Source of the DNA: Phycisphaeraceae bacterium
GTDB lineage: Bacteria > Planctomycetota > Phycisphaerae > Phycisphaerales > UBA1924
Length of the DNA stretch: 5,464 nucleotides
Assembly (NCBI GenBank): GCA_009827215.1
Contig: WUAJ01000165.1
Span: 1 to 5,464, forward strand
Direction: 5' to 3'
Shown here: positions 1-5,464 of the stretch, piece after piece
Layout of the letters: the number at the start of each line of letters is the position of its first letter
Numbering within the stretch: position 1 is the first letter of the stretch
Translations under genes and position numbers: made by a program
The notes under the pieces: model-generated
What the model was told of the DNA's origin: nothing
Seen by the model: only the letters and a program-made list of their open reading frames with translations
Databases searched by the model: none

Positions 1-1
1 G

Positions 2-1399
2 ATTGAGGTGACCGAGCCGATGACGGGGCTCGATCAGGCGGAGACGAATCGGAAGTTGTCGAGGGGTGATCGCGTGTTCGTGCTCAAGTATCTCCCGATG
101 CTGCACGGGCCGGAGCGGTGGGATGTGGTGGTGTTCAAGAATCCAGGGACGCACGAGAACTACATCAAGAGATTGGTAGGGCTTCCGGGCGAGCAGATCG
201 CGTTCGTGGACGGCGATGTATTTACACGCAAGTACATCGATGGACAGACGAGTACTGAGGGATGGGACTCTTGGGCCGAGGAGAGCTGGAGCGTGGCGCG
301 TAAGAGCGAGCGTGTTCAGCGTGTAATGCTGCAGGATGTCTCGGATTCGAGGTACGCGCCTGTCGAGGTGACTCCAGAGTTCCGCTCGCCTTGGGATGGG
401 ATCGGGAGTGGTTGGGACGGCGTGCGGACTGATTCGAGCTTTACCTATGCGGGATCAGGTGAAGCGAGGTTGGTGTGGAATGGTGTTCGTCCGATCACGG
501 ATCGCAACTCGTACAACCAGATCTTTGCGGGGTTTGACCTCAATGCGACACCTTTGATGGAGCAGTTCTCTCAGAGGAACTTCCGTCCGTTTTATGTTTC
601 GGATATTGCGTTGTCTGCGGATATCGAGATGACAGATTCCGTGGTCTCGGCGACTCCGATGGTCTCGGCGCGTGGTCATCAGTTCCGCGGGATCGTGGAT
701 CCTGGTGCTGGCGCGGTGCGTGTCGAGATGCGTGAGGATGTCGAGGGCGCGGAGTGGCGCGTGCTCGATTCTGGGAGCATCAGCACACGATCGGGTGGAG
801 TAATCGGTGTTGAGTTCTGGCACATCGATCAGGCGCTGTGGTTGTTTGTGGATGGGAAGCTCGTGTGCGGCGGCGCGGAGAATGGAGCGTACGACATGAC
901 CCCGGTTGAGCGTGCGGCTGCCGCGACTGGGATGAGTCCGGAATTGTTGGCGCGTGATCGTGAGGTTGGTGATGGCGTGCGTTCTCCGGGGGTGCTCTCG
1001 CGTCCTGAGATCTACAAACCTGCTCAAGTGGAGTGGTCGTTTGATGGCGGCGGGTTCACGCTGCACAATGTACGCGTTCGCAGGGATATCAGCTACAAGA
1101 ACATGTCACGCGAATCAGCGGTGGGACGCGCGACGCGAGGGGGACATCCCAACAACTATCCGACGCTGCATGACGACGAGTTCTTCATGTGCGGCGACAA
1201 CTCGGCGCGTTCAGAGGACTCTCGACTGTGGACTGACAGCTCGATCGTGCCTTGGGTAGAGGAGCTGATTGATGATCGCGCGGGGATGGTTAACGAAGAC
1301 CTGATCGTGGGCAAGGCGTTCGTGGTGTACTGGCCGAGCTTGCTGAAAGAGGGCAAGGCGCCTGCTCCGGATATCGGGCGCGTGCGCTGGATCTGGTAA
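2..1399 (+). CDS. lepB: Signal peptidase I (S26 family), C-terminal part with large insertion; 5' end outside window
   Basis: This enzyme cleaves signal peptides from exported proteins at the outer face of the cytoplasmic membrane, using a Ser/Lys dyad. The frame is open to the left edge, and the first possible start, GTG at 8, is probably internal because the membrane anchor and the box carrying the catalytic serine are absent. Numbering from that GTG, GDRVFVLKYL is at 20-29, box C (RWDVVVF) at 37-43, box D (YIKRLVGLPGE) at 52-62 with Lys54 as the expected general base, and box E (GDNSARSEDSR) at 396-406, followed by VGKAFVVYWP at 434-443. Boxes D and E normally lie much closer together. Here about 310 residues intervene, and residues 195-290 resemble a LamG/concanavalin-like beta-sandwich (VEFWHIDQALWLFVDGKLV). 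The family call is firm; the fold of the insert is inferred. The TAA stop faces the prenyltransferase stop 7 bases away. Confidence 0.93.
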   Translation: MEVTEPMTGLDQAETNRKLSRGDRVFVLKYLPMLHGPERWDVVVFKNPGTHENYIKRLVGLPGEQIAFVDGDVFTRKYIDGQTSTEGWDSWAEESWSVARKSERVQRVMLQDVSDSRYAPVEVTPEFRSPWDGIGSGWDGVRTDSSFTYAGSGEARLVWNGVRPITDRNSYNQIFAGFDLNATPLMEQFSQRNFRPFYVSDIALSADIEMTDSVVSATPMVSARGHQFRGIVDPGAGAVRVEMREDVEGAEWRVLDSGSISTRSGGVIGVEFWHIDQALWLFVDGKLVCGGAENGAYDMTPVERAAAATGMSPELLARDREVGDGVRSPGVLSRPEIYKPAQVEWSFDGGGFTLHNVRVRRDISYKNMSRESAVGRATRGGHPNNYPTLHDDEFFMCGDNSARSEDSRLWTDSSIVPWVEELIDDRAGMVNEDLIVGKAFVVYWPSLLKEGKAPAPDIGRVRWIW

Positions 1400-1406
1400 G
1401 CACGCT

Positions 1407-2357
1407 TTAGGATAAGACGATATCGAGCGATCCCATCACGCCGAGCGTGAGGGAGATGATGCCGTTGAGTGTGAAGAACGCGATGGGGATCCCGGCTTTG
1501 CCTCGCTGAGCGAGGATGATGTGCTCGTAGATTAGCAGCAGCGCGGTGAGGAAGATCGCGATCAGGAAGAGCTTGGAGAGGGTCGTTGAGATGCTCCAGG
1601 TGTAGATCAGCGCGAGCAGCGCGACGAGGTGGAAGAGTCGCGCAATCCAGATCGCGGACTTCCATCCGAACTTTGCGGGGATGGAGTTGAGGTTGGCGCT
1701 GCGGTCGTGCTCAAGGTCTTGGAGCGCGTAGATGATGTCGAATCCCGCGACCCAGAGCAGGACCATGAGCGCGAGGGTGAAGACCTCTGGGGTTTCTGGG
1801 AGCAGCGAGGGGTTGATCGCGATCGCGGCGGCGATCGGGGACGTGGCGAGGGCGCCTCCGAGGAAGAGGTGACAGAGAAAGGTGAAGCGTTTGGTGAAGG
1901 AGTAGAACCCGATCCATGCGAGGACGGGGATCGAGAGTTGGGTGGGGAGCCAGTTGTTATAGAAAAATCCGAATCCGGCGGTGGTGACGACGAACGCGAT
2001 CGCTGTGGCGGAGAGCAGGAGGAAGCCGTCGCGTCGCGAGAGCTGTCCCGATGCGAAGGCGCGGCGTTTGGTGCGTTCGTTCTCGGCATCGAGGTTCATG
2101 TCCGCGACGCGGTTGACGAGCATCGCCCAGGTCCGCGCAAAGACCATCGCGAGGATGATGAGGGTGAGGGTGATGGGGAGATCAGAGAAGTCGATCGACC
2201 CTGATTCAGTGGTTGGCGCGACGATGAAGGTCGCGAGGATCGCGAAGGGGAGCGCGAAGACGGAGTGGGCGAGCTTGATGTCCGCGAGAGCGATCGAGAC
2301 GCGCTTGGTCCAGCTCAGGGTGGGGGCTTGGGCGGTGTTGGCGTTCATTGTGCTCAT
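1407..2357 (-). CDS. ubiA: UbiA-family prenyltransferase (4-hydroxybenzoate or MqnP-type), quinone biosynthesis
   Basis: This integral membrane enzyme transfers a polyprenyl chain from its diphosphate to an aromatic acid, a step in ubiquinone or menaquinone synthesis. At 316 residues it has the usual family length, with about eight or nine hydrophobic segments. The first Mg-diphosphate motif runs from Asn82 (NRVADMNLDAENERTKRR, with Asp86 and Asp90). The second is YALQDLEHD at 210-218 (Asp214, Asp218). The stretch FTKRFTFLCHLFLGGALA at 154-171 is typical of the subgroup annotated as putative 4-hydroxybenzoate polyprenyltransferase, which includes MqnP of the futalosine menaquinone route. The true acceptor cannot be decided from this gene alone. 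Start ATG at 2357; a second ATG at 2348 would remove only three residues. The gene follows the DUF167 gene by 21 bases with no Shine-Dalgarno, so it may be the last gene of an operon. Confidence 0.94.
   Translation of the reverse strand: MSTMNANTAQAPTLSWTKRVSIALADIKLAHSVFALPFAILATFIVAPTTESGSIDFSDLPITLTLIILAMVFARTWAMLVNRVADMNLDAENERTKRRAFASGQLSRRDGFLLLSATAIAFVVTTAGFGFFYNNWLPTQLSIPVLAWIGFYSFTKRFTFLCHLFLGGALATSPIAAAIAINPSLLPETPEVFTLALMVLLWVAGFDIIYALQDLEHDRSANLNSIPAKFGWKSAIWIARLFHLVALLALIYTWSISTTLSKLFLIAIFLTALLLIYEHIILAQRGKAGIPIAFFTLNGIISLTLGVMGSLDIVLS
1431..1454 (+). terminator. Strong hairpin just past the signal peptidase stop, inside the 3' end of the prenyltransferase gene
   Basis: TCCC (1431-1434) pairs with GGGA (1451-1454), and TCACGC (1436-1441) pairs with GCGTGA (1445-1450), around the loop CGA. 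This gives ten base pairs with one bulged A at 1435. It starts 31 bases after the signal peptidase stop, where a terminator would be expected for that gene. No T-run follows on the plus strand, so it is not a canonical intrinsic terminator. It also lies within prenyltransferase codons, where the pairing could be a chance result of GC-rich sequence. The pairing is seen directly; the termination role is a guess. Confidence 0.3.
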
Positions 2358-2378
2358 CGAGCGGATTGTAGGGGAGAG

Positions 2379-2669
2379 CTATTTCTGTTTCAGATTCTGG
2401 GTCAGGTGATCGAGGAGGGCTTGGGTGGTGGTGAAGGATGAGCCGCTAATCGCGAGGATCTTTTCGGGGTTGGTGTGTCCGGAGTGGATCTTGACGGATG
2501 AGGGTTTGATATCGAGTTCTTGTGCGATGAGCGAGCAGATCGCTTTGTTTGCTTTCCCGGCTTCTGGGGCGGCAGCGATGCGGACTTTGAGGCGGTCTCC
2601 GAGCATCCCTGCGATCTGGTCACGCGAGGCGCCGGGGACGGCTTTGATTGGGAGGAGGATGGCGATCAC
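2379..2669 (-). CDS. DUF167 (UPF0235/YggU-type) small protein
   Basis: This is a 96-residue protein of the widespread DUF167 family, whose molecular role is not established. The hallmarks are all present: PGASR at 12-16, GDRLKVRIAAAPEAGKANKA at 24-43, and SGHTNPEKIL at 63-72 followed by a short C-terminal helix. Length is normal and the gene looks intact. The start is GTG at 2669. It is the only ordinary start codon available, because only six codons (encoding PPPAFR) separate it from the in-frame TAA of the upstream propeller gene. No Shine-Dalgarno is seen; the leader is pyrimidine-rich. Spacing of 18 bases upstream and 21 downstream suggests cotranscription with the propeller and prenyltransferase genes. 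The neighbours give no clear hint of function. Confidence 0.95.
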   Translation of the reverse strand: MIAILLPIKAVPGASRDQIAGMLGDRLKVRIAAAPEAGKANKAICSLIAQELDIKPSSVKIHSGHTNPEKILAISGSSFTTTQALLDHLTQNLKQK

Positions 2670-2687
2670 GCGGAATGCTGGAGGGGG

Positions 2688-4526
2688 TTAATGGCAGGCG
2701 TTGTTGATCGCGTCGATGAAGTCGAGGACGTCTTGGAACTCGATGATGCCGTCGTTGTTGAAGTCGGCGCTGGGGTCTTGCGTGCGGTACGCGGTCAGGA
2801 GTTGGCTCGCATCAAAGTAGTTGAGGCGAGCATCCTGATTGACATCAGTCGGGTGGAACGCGTTGACGGTGATCTCTTGGTTCGCGGGGATGTTGTTGAG
2901 GATGGTGGTGGAGCCGTCGGCCCACTGGATTTCGAGTTGTTCGACTTCGGTCGCAAGCTGGAGTCCGATGTGGGTGGTCAGTTCGGACTGAGACAAGTAC
3001 GACGCGTTGTTATGTGTTGCGTGGAGTTGTGTTTGACCGTTGACGGTCGCGATGATCTTGGTCCCGAATCCGTTTGGCGCCAGGCATGGATGCGTGGAGG
3101 TGTCGAGGTTGACGCGGAGGTAGTTGTTGAAGCCGTCTTCGATGGGGAGGTCGTTCCGGTAGAAGCGGATCGGTCCTTGGTTGTCGATGAAGATGAGGTC
3201 GAGGTCGCCGTCTTTGTCGTGGTCGAGTGAGACGAGTCCGCGTCCGTTGATGTTGAACTGGAGTCCTGAGAGGATGGAGAGGTCGGAGAAGAAGGCGTTT
3301 CCGTCGTTGAGCCAGAGCTTGGTAGGAGAATTGGGCCATCCGGGCCAGCCGTTGGTTGCGACAAGGTCCTGATCGGTGTCGTTGTCGAAGTCTCCGGCGA
3401 CGACGCCCCAGCCCCACGCGATGTCTTGGACACCGCGGTTTGCGGCTTGGTCGAAGAAGATCGGATCACCAAGGTTGTCGATCTGCGAGCACATGTAGAG
3501 GGTGTTGCCACGGCTTTCGGAGGCGACATAGATGTTGGTTTGGTACCAGTCAAGGAGTCCGTCGCGGTTGAAGTCGGCGACGGCGGCGCCCATGCCGTTA
3601 TGGTCGGCGTTGATGTTTGATTTGTTTGTGGTGGTGCGGAAGGTGGCGCGTCCGGATTCGTTGACGCCGTTGTTGACGAAGAGTTCGGAGGTGGTGAAGT
3701 CCGCTGTCAGCAGGATCTCGGGGTACCGGTCTCCGGTGATGTCGACGATGTGGGGTGTGAATCCACGGACGACATCGAAGCGCTGAGGAGGTGACATCGA
3801 GGCGTCGGTGATGTCGATGAAGGTTGGTTGTCCAGTTTGCATGTACTGGTTTTCGAAGAGGCGGTTGCCTGATCCTTCGAACATCCAGGTCGCGACGAAG
3901 AGGTCGAGGTCGCCGTCGAGATCGATGTCTCCGAACGCGGGGGTCATCCCGGCGGGGATGTTCATGACTTCGTTGACGCCTGATGTCTTTGCGATGTCGG
4001 TGAAGGAGAAGTTGCCCTGCTCGTCTGGACCTGAGTTGAGGTACATCTTGCAGAGTCCGGGCGCGGTGCCGTCGAGTCCTGGGGCGCCGAGGGAGACGAC
4101 GTAGAGGTCCATGTATCCGTCGTTGTTGATATCCGCGGCGGCGGTTCCCATCCCGAGGTGGGTCTCGAGGAGTCCCCACTGCTGGGTTTGTTCTGTGAAG
4201 GTGCCGTCTTGGTTGTTGATGTAGAGCTTGTTGGGATTGATGCCGAGCGAGGGGATGAAGATGTCGGGGTAGGTGTCGCTGTTGAAGTCGGCGACGCAGA
4301 TCCCGCCGGTCATGCGGTTGTGTTGTTGTGGGTACCCCTCGTCGGTGACGGACTCGGCGGAGATGCCGACTTGGGAGGTCGAGAGGACGTATTTGGGGTT
4401 CGATGCGAGCGTGTCATGGGTCATCACGGCGGTCGGCATGATCGCGGGGAAGATCAGGCCGAGGGACGGGAGCGTGATACATGCGCGGAGACGGCGCTGT
4501 GTCTTTGGTTGGGAGGGGCTCGTCAT
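2688..4526 (-). CDS. Secreted CRTAC1-family protein: seven FG-GAP/VCBS repeats, ASPIC/UnbV domain, dockerin-like C-terminus
   Basis: This 612-residue protein is predicted to be exported. Its N-terminus is basic (KTQRRLR, 8-14), followed by a hydrophobic stretch at about 16-35, which fits a signal peptide; the cleavage site is unclear. Seven calcium-loop repeats of the DxxxDxxxD type begin at residues 80, 132, 200, 262, 318, 379 and 435, spaced 52-68 residues apart, as expected for a seven-bladed beta-propeller. The fourth ends in Glu. Residues about 485-555 match the ASPIC/UnbV domain (SYLSQSELTTHIGLQ, then IQWADGSTTILNNIPANQ). The C-terminus has two dockerin-like EF-hand loops, DVNQDARLNYFD (561-572, Gly replaced by Ala) and DFNNDGIIEFQD (588-599), and ends in NNACH. 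In Planctomycetota such tails probably act in anchoring or sorting and not in cellulosomes (inference). The ligand is unknown. ATG at 4526 lacks a Shine-Dalgarno. Confidence 0.95.
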   Translation of the reverse strand: MTSPSQPKTQRRLRACITLPSLGLIFPAIMPTAVMTHDTLASNPKYVLSTSQVGISAESVTDEGYPQQHNRMTGGICVADFNSDTYPDIFIPSLGINPNKLYINNQDGTFTEQTQQWGLLETHLGMGTAAADINNDGYMDLYVVSLGAPGLDGTAPGLCKMYLNSGPDEQGNFSFTDIAKTSGVNEVMNIPAGMTPAFGDIDLDGDLDLFVATWMFEGSGNRLFENQYMQTGQPTFIDITDASMSPPQRFDVVRGFTPHIVDITGDRYPEILLTADFTTSELFVNNGVNESGRATFRTTTNKSNINADHNGMGAAVADFNRDGLLDWYQTNIYVASESRGNTLYMCSQIDNLGDPIFFDQAANRGVQDIAWGWGVVAGDFDNDTDQDLVATNGWPGWPNSPTKLWLNDGNAFFSDLSILSGLQFNINGRGLVSLDHDKDGDLDLIFIDNQGPIRFYRNDLPIEDGFNNYLRVNLDTSTHPCLAPNGFGTKIIATVNGQTQLHATHNNASYLSQSELTTHIGLQLATEVEQLEIQWADGSTTILNNIPANQEITVNAFHPTDVNQDARLNYFDASQLLTAYRTQDPSADFNNDGIIEFQDVLDFIDAINNACH

Positions 4527-4576
4527 GTCTATAGGGTGGCTCGCAAATGCATGGTTTCAAGCAATTTGGATGGGTT

Positions 4577-4595
4577 TTGGGGTGAATTGGGGTGA
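4577..4595 (-). repeat. Tandem 9-base direct repeat in the leader of the propeller gene
   Basis: The plus strand reads TTGGGGTGA at 4577-4585 and again at 4587-4595, a period of 10 bases, close to one helical turn. It sits in the 71-base gap (4527-4597) between the methyltransferase stop and the propeller start, about 50 bases before that start. A protein-binding site is possible, but two copies in G/T-rich sequence could be chance. I see no convincing promoter hexamers in this gap: TATAGA abuts the start codon, and the nearest TTGAAA is 21 bases before it, too far for a standard spacer. Confidence 0.35.
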
Positions 4596-4597
4596 TT

Positions 4598-5464
4598 TCA
4601 AGTGGTCTTGGACGCTTGAGGGGTCTTCTTGCGTGTTTGGGCTCGGTTCGGAGCGATCGCAGTGGAGATTCCTCGTGCACTCCCCAGTTCGCGGACGGGT
4701 CCCATCTGGACGCGTTCCATCGCGGTTTTGGCGTTGTCTTTGGAGTATTCGGTCCCGATGAAGTGTCGATTCATGGCGGTCGCGACCACGGCGGTGGTTC
4801 CCGATCCCAGGAACGGATCGAGGATCGTGTCGCCGGGATTCGAGGTTGAGGCGATGACGCGGTGGAGGTAGGTTTCGGGGAGCTGGTTGTCGTGTTGTGG
4901 TCGTCGTTCTTTGTTGTTGCCTTGGATGCGTCCCCAGTATGGGCCGTACCAGACGTCCATCGGCACGCGGAGTCCGGCGGGCATCCCGTCGCGTTTGGAT
5001 TCGGTGCGCGCGTCGGCGTAGATGGCGCGCCGGTCGGATTCCTCGAGGATCGGATCGGGGTTCCAGGTGCGGTTGTTGGGGTCCTTGGCGAAGTAGAGCG
5101 CGTGGACTTTGGAGTTGATGAAGCGGGACTTGGTGTTTTGTCCGAAGCGGTAGTGCCAGACGCACCAGTTGATCATGGTGAGCTCGCGCTTCTTGAGATG
5201 CACGACGATCTCGGCGGCCCAGTCGTCGGGGATGTTGACCCAGATCGCGCCGGTGGGTTTGAGCGCGTCCACGCAGAGGTCGATCCAGTCGTAGGTGAAC
5301 TGGGTGTACTCGTCGGAGGACATCGCGCTGTCGTCCCAGACCTTATTGGATTTGGTGTTGGGGGTCTCGTGCTTGTTGTAGTCGCGGTTCCAGTTGAATG
5401 GCGGATCGGCGAAGACGAGGTCGACTGCGTGCTCCTGGACTTCCGGGATCTTGGGGAGTTGTGT
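4598..5464 (-). CDS. Beta-class DNA methyltransferase (DNA_methylase N-4/N-6 family); N-terminus outside window
   Basis: This enzyme transfers a methyl group from S-adenosylmethionine to adenine N6 or cytosine N4 in a specific DNA sequence. The frame is open to the right edge with 288 codons visible; ATG at 5323 is internal because the catalytic motif lies upstream of it. Counting from the first visible codon, motif IV is DPPF at 20-23 (bases 5396-5407), the AdoMet-binding motif I is DPFLGSGTT at 216-224 (bases 4793-4819), and FIGTE at 235-239 is motif II. The order IV then I, with the target-recognition region between, defines the beta class. DPPF favours adenine methylation, but this is not proof, and the target sequence cannot be read from the protein. 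The last 35 or so residues form a basic tail rich in Arg, Lys, Ser and Thr. No restriction endonuclease is visible beside it. Confidence 0.95.
   Translation of the reverse strand, partial: TQLPKIPEVQEHAVDLVFADPPFNWNRDYNKHETPNTKSNKVWDDSAMSSDEYTQFTYDWIDLCVDALKPTGAIWVNIPDDWAAEIVVHLKKRELTMINWCVWHYRFGQNTKSRFINSKVHALYFAKDPNNRTWNPDPILEESDRRAIYADARTESKRDGMPAGLRVPMDVWYGPYWGRIQGNNKERRPQHDNQLPETYLHRVIASTSNPGDTILDPFLGSGTTAVVATAMNRHFIGTEYSKDNAKTAMERVQMGPVRELGSARGISTAIAPNRAQTRKKTPQASKTT

Noticed and set aside
8..10. GTG at 8 as the true start of the signal peptidase.
   Set aside because: The frame continues upstream to the window edge, and the membrane anchor and catalytic serine box would be missing. A truncated copy is possible but less likely than a gene cut by the window.
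1629..2204. Long plus-strand open frame opposite the prenyltransferase gene.
   Set aside because: It is rich in Glu, Gly and Arg with no recognisable domain and mirrors the reading frame of a well-supported UbiA gene, so it is an antisense shadow.
2670..2690. The propeller stop codon is in frame with the DUF167 gene, so readthrough would fuse the two proteins.
   Set aside because: A single TAA with a plausible GTG start shortly after is simply two neighbouring genes sharing a frame. The propeller protein already has a complete dockerin-like end, and DUF167 has its normal length.
2520..3230. Long plus-strand open frame opposite the DUF167 and propeller genes, rich in Val, Asp and Glu.
   Set aside because: The Val/Asp/Glu composition is the complement of Asp- and Asn-rich calcium loops. 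It spans the boundary of two real genes and shows no family motif.
4527..4560. Promoter with TATAGA as -10 just before the propeller ATG.
   Set aside because: The hexamer abuts the start codon, and the best -35 candidate (TTGAAA) is 21 bases away, so a standard promoter is not supported.
5321..5323. ATG at 5323 as the true start of the methyltransferase.
   Set aside because: The catalytic DPPF motif lies upstream in the same open frame at 5396-5407, so the gene must begin beyond the right edge.

Overview
The window looks like bacterial chromosome from the phylum Planctomycetota, most likely class Phycisphaerae. This is inferred from three things: a type I signal peptidase with a very large insertion between its conserved boxes, a secreted CRTAC1-type propeller protein ending in a dockerin-like tail of the kind common in these bacteria, and genes with no Shine-Dalgarno sequence before their starts. 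Coding density is high. I found no tRNA, rRNA, CRISPR array, insertion sequence or phage gene.

Layout. A plus-strand gene enters from the left edge and ends at 1399: the C-terminal part of signal peptidase I, with its catalytic-serine end outside the window. It converges, with only 7 bases between stop codons, on a row of four minus-strand genes. In their own reading order these are: a beta-class DNA methyltransferase whose N-terminus lies beyond the right edge (4598 to 5464); a 71-base gap; a secreted FG-GAP/VCBS propeller protein with an ASPIC/UnbV domain and a dockerin-like end (2688-4526); a small DUF167 (YggU-type) protein (2379-2669); and a UbiA-family prenyltransferase, probably for quinone synthesis (1407-2357). 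The last three are 18 and 21 bases apart and may be cotranscribed, although their functions (surface protein, unknown small protein, membrane quinone enzyme) do not form an obvious pathway. The 71-base gap before the propeller gene is the only visible place for a separate promoter, and no convincing -35/-10 pair is seen there. It does hold a 9-base tandem repeat and a 7-codon minicistron.

How the genes relate. The signal peptidase would cleave exported preproteins such as the propeller protein, but this is general housekeeping and not a dedicated system. The methyltransferase has no restriction partner in view. I see no clearly new multi-gene system. The most unusual items are the roughly 310-residue insertion in the signal peptidase, the domain combination of the propeller protein, an excess of GATC, and a strong hairpin at the convergent gene junction.
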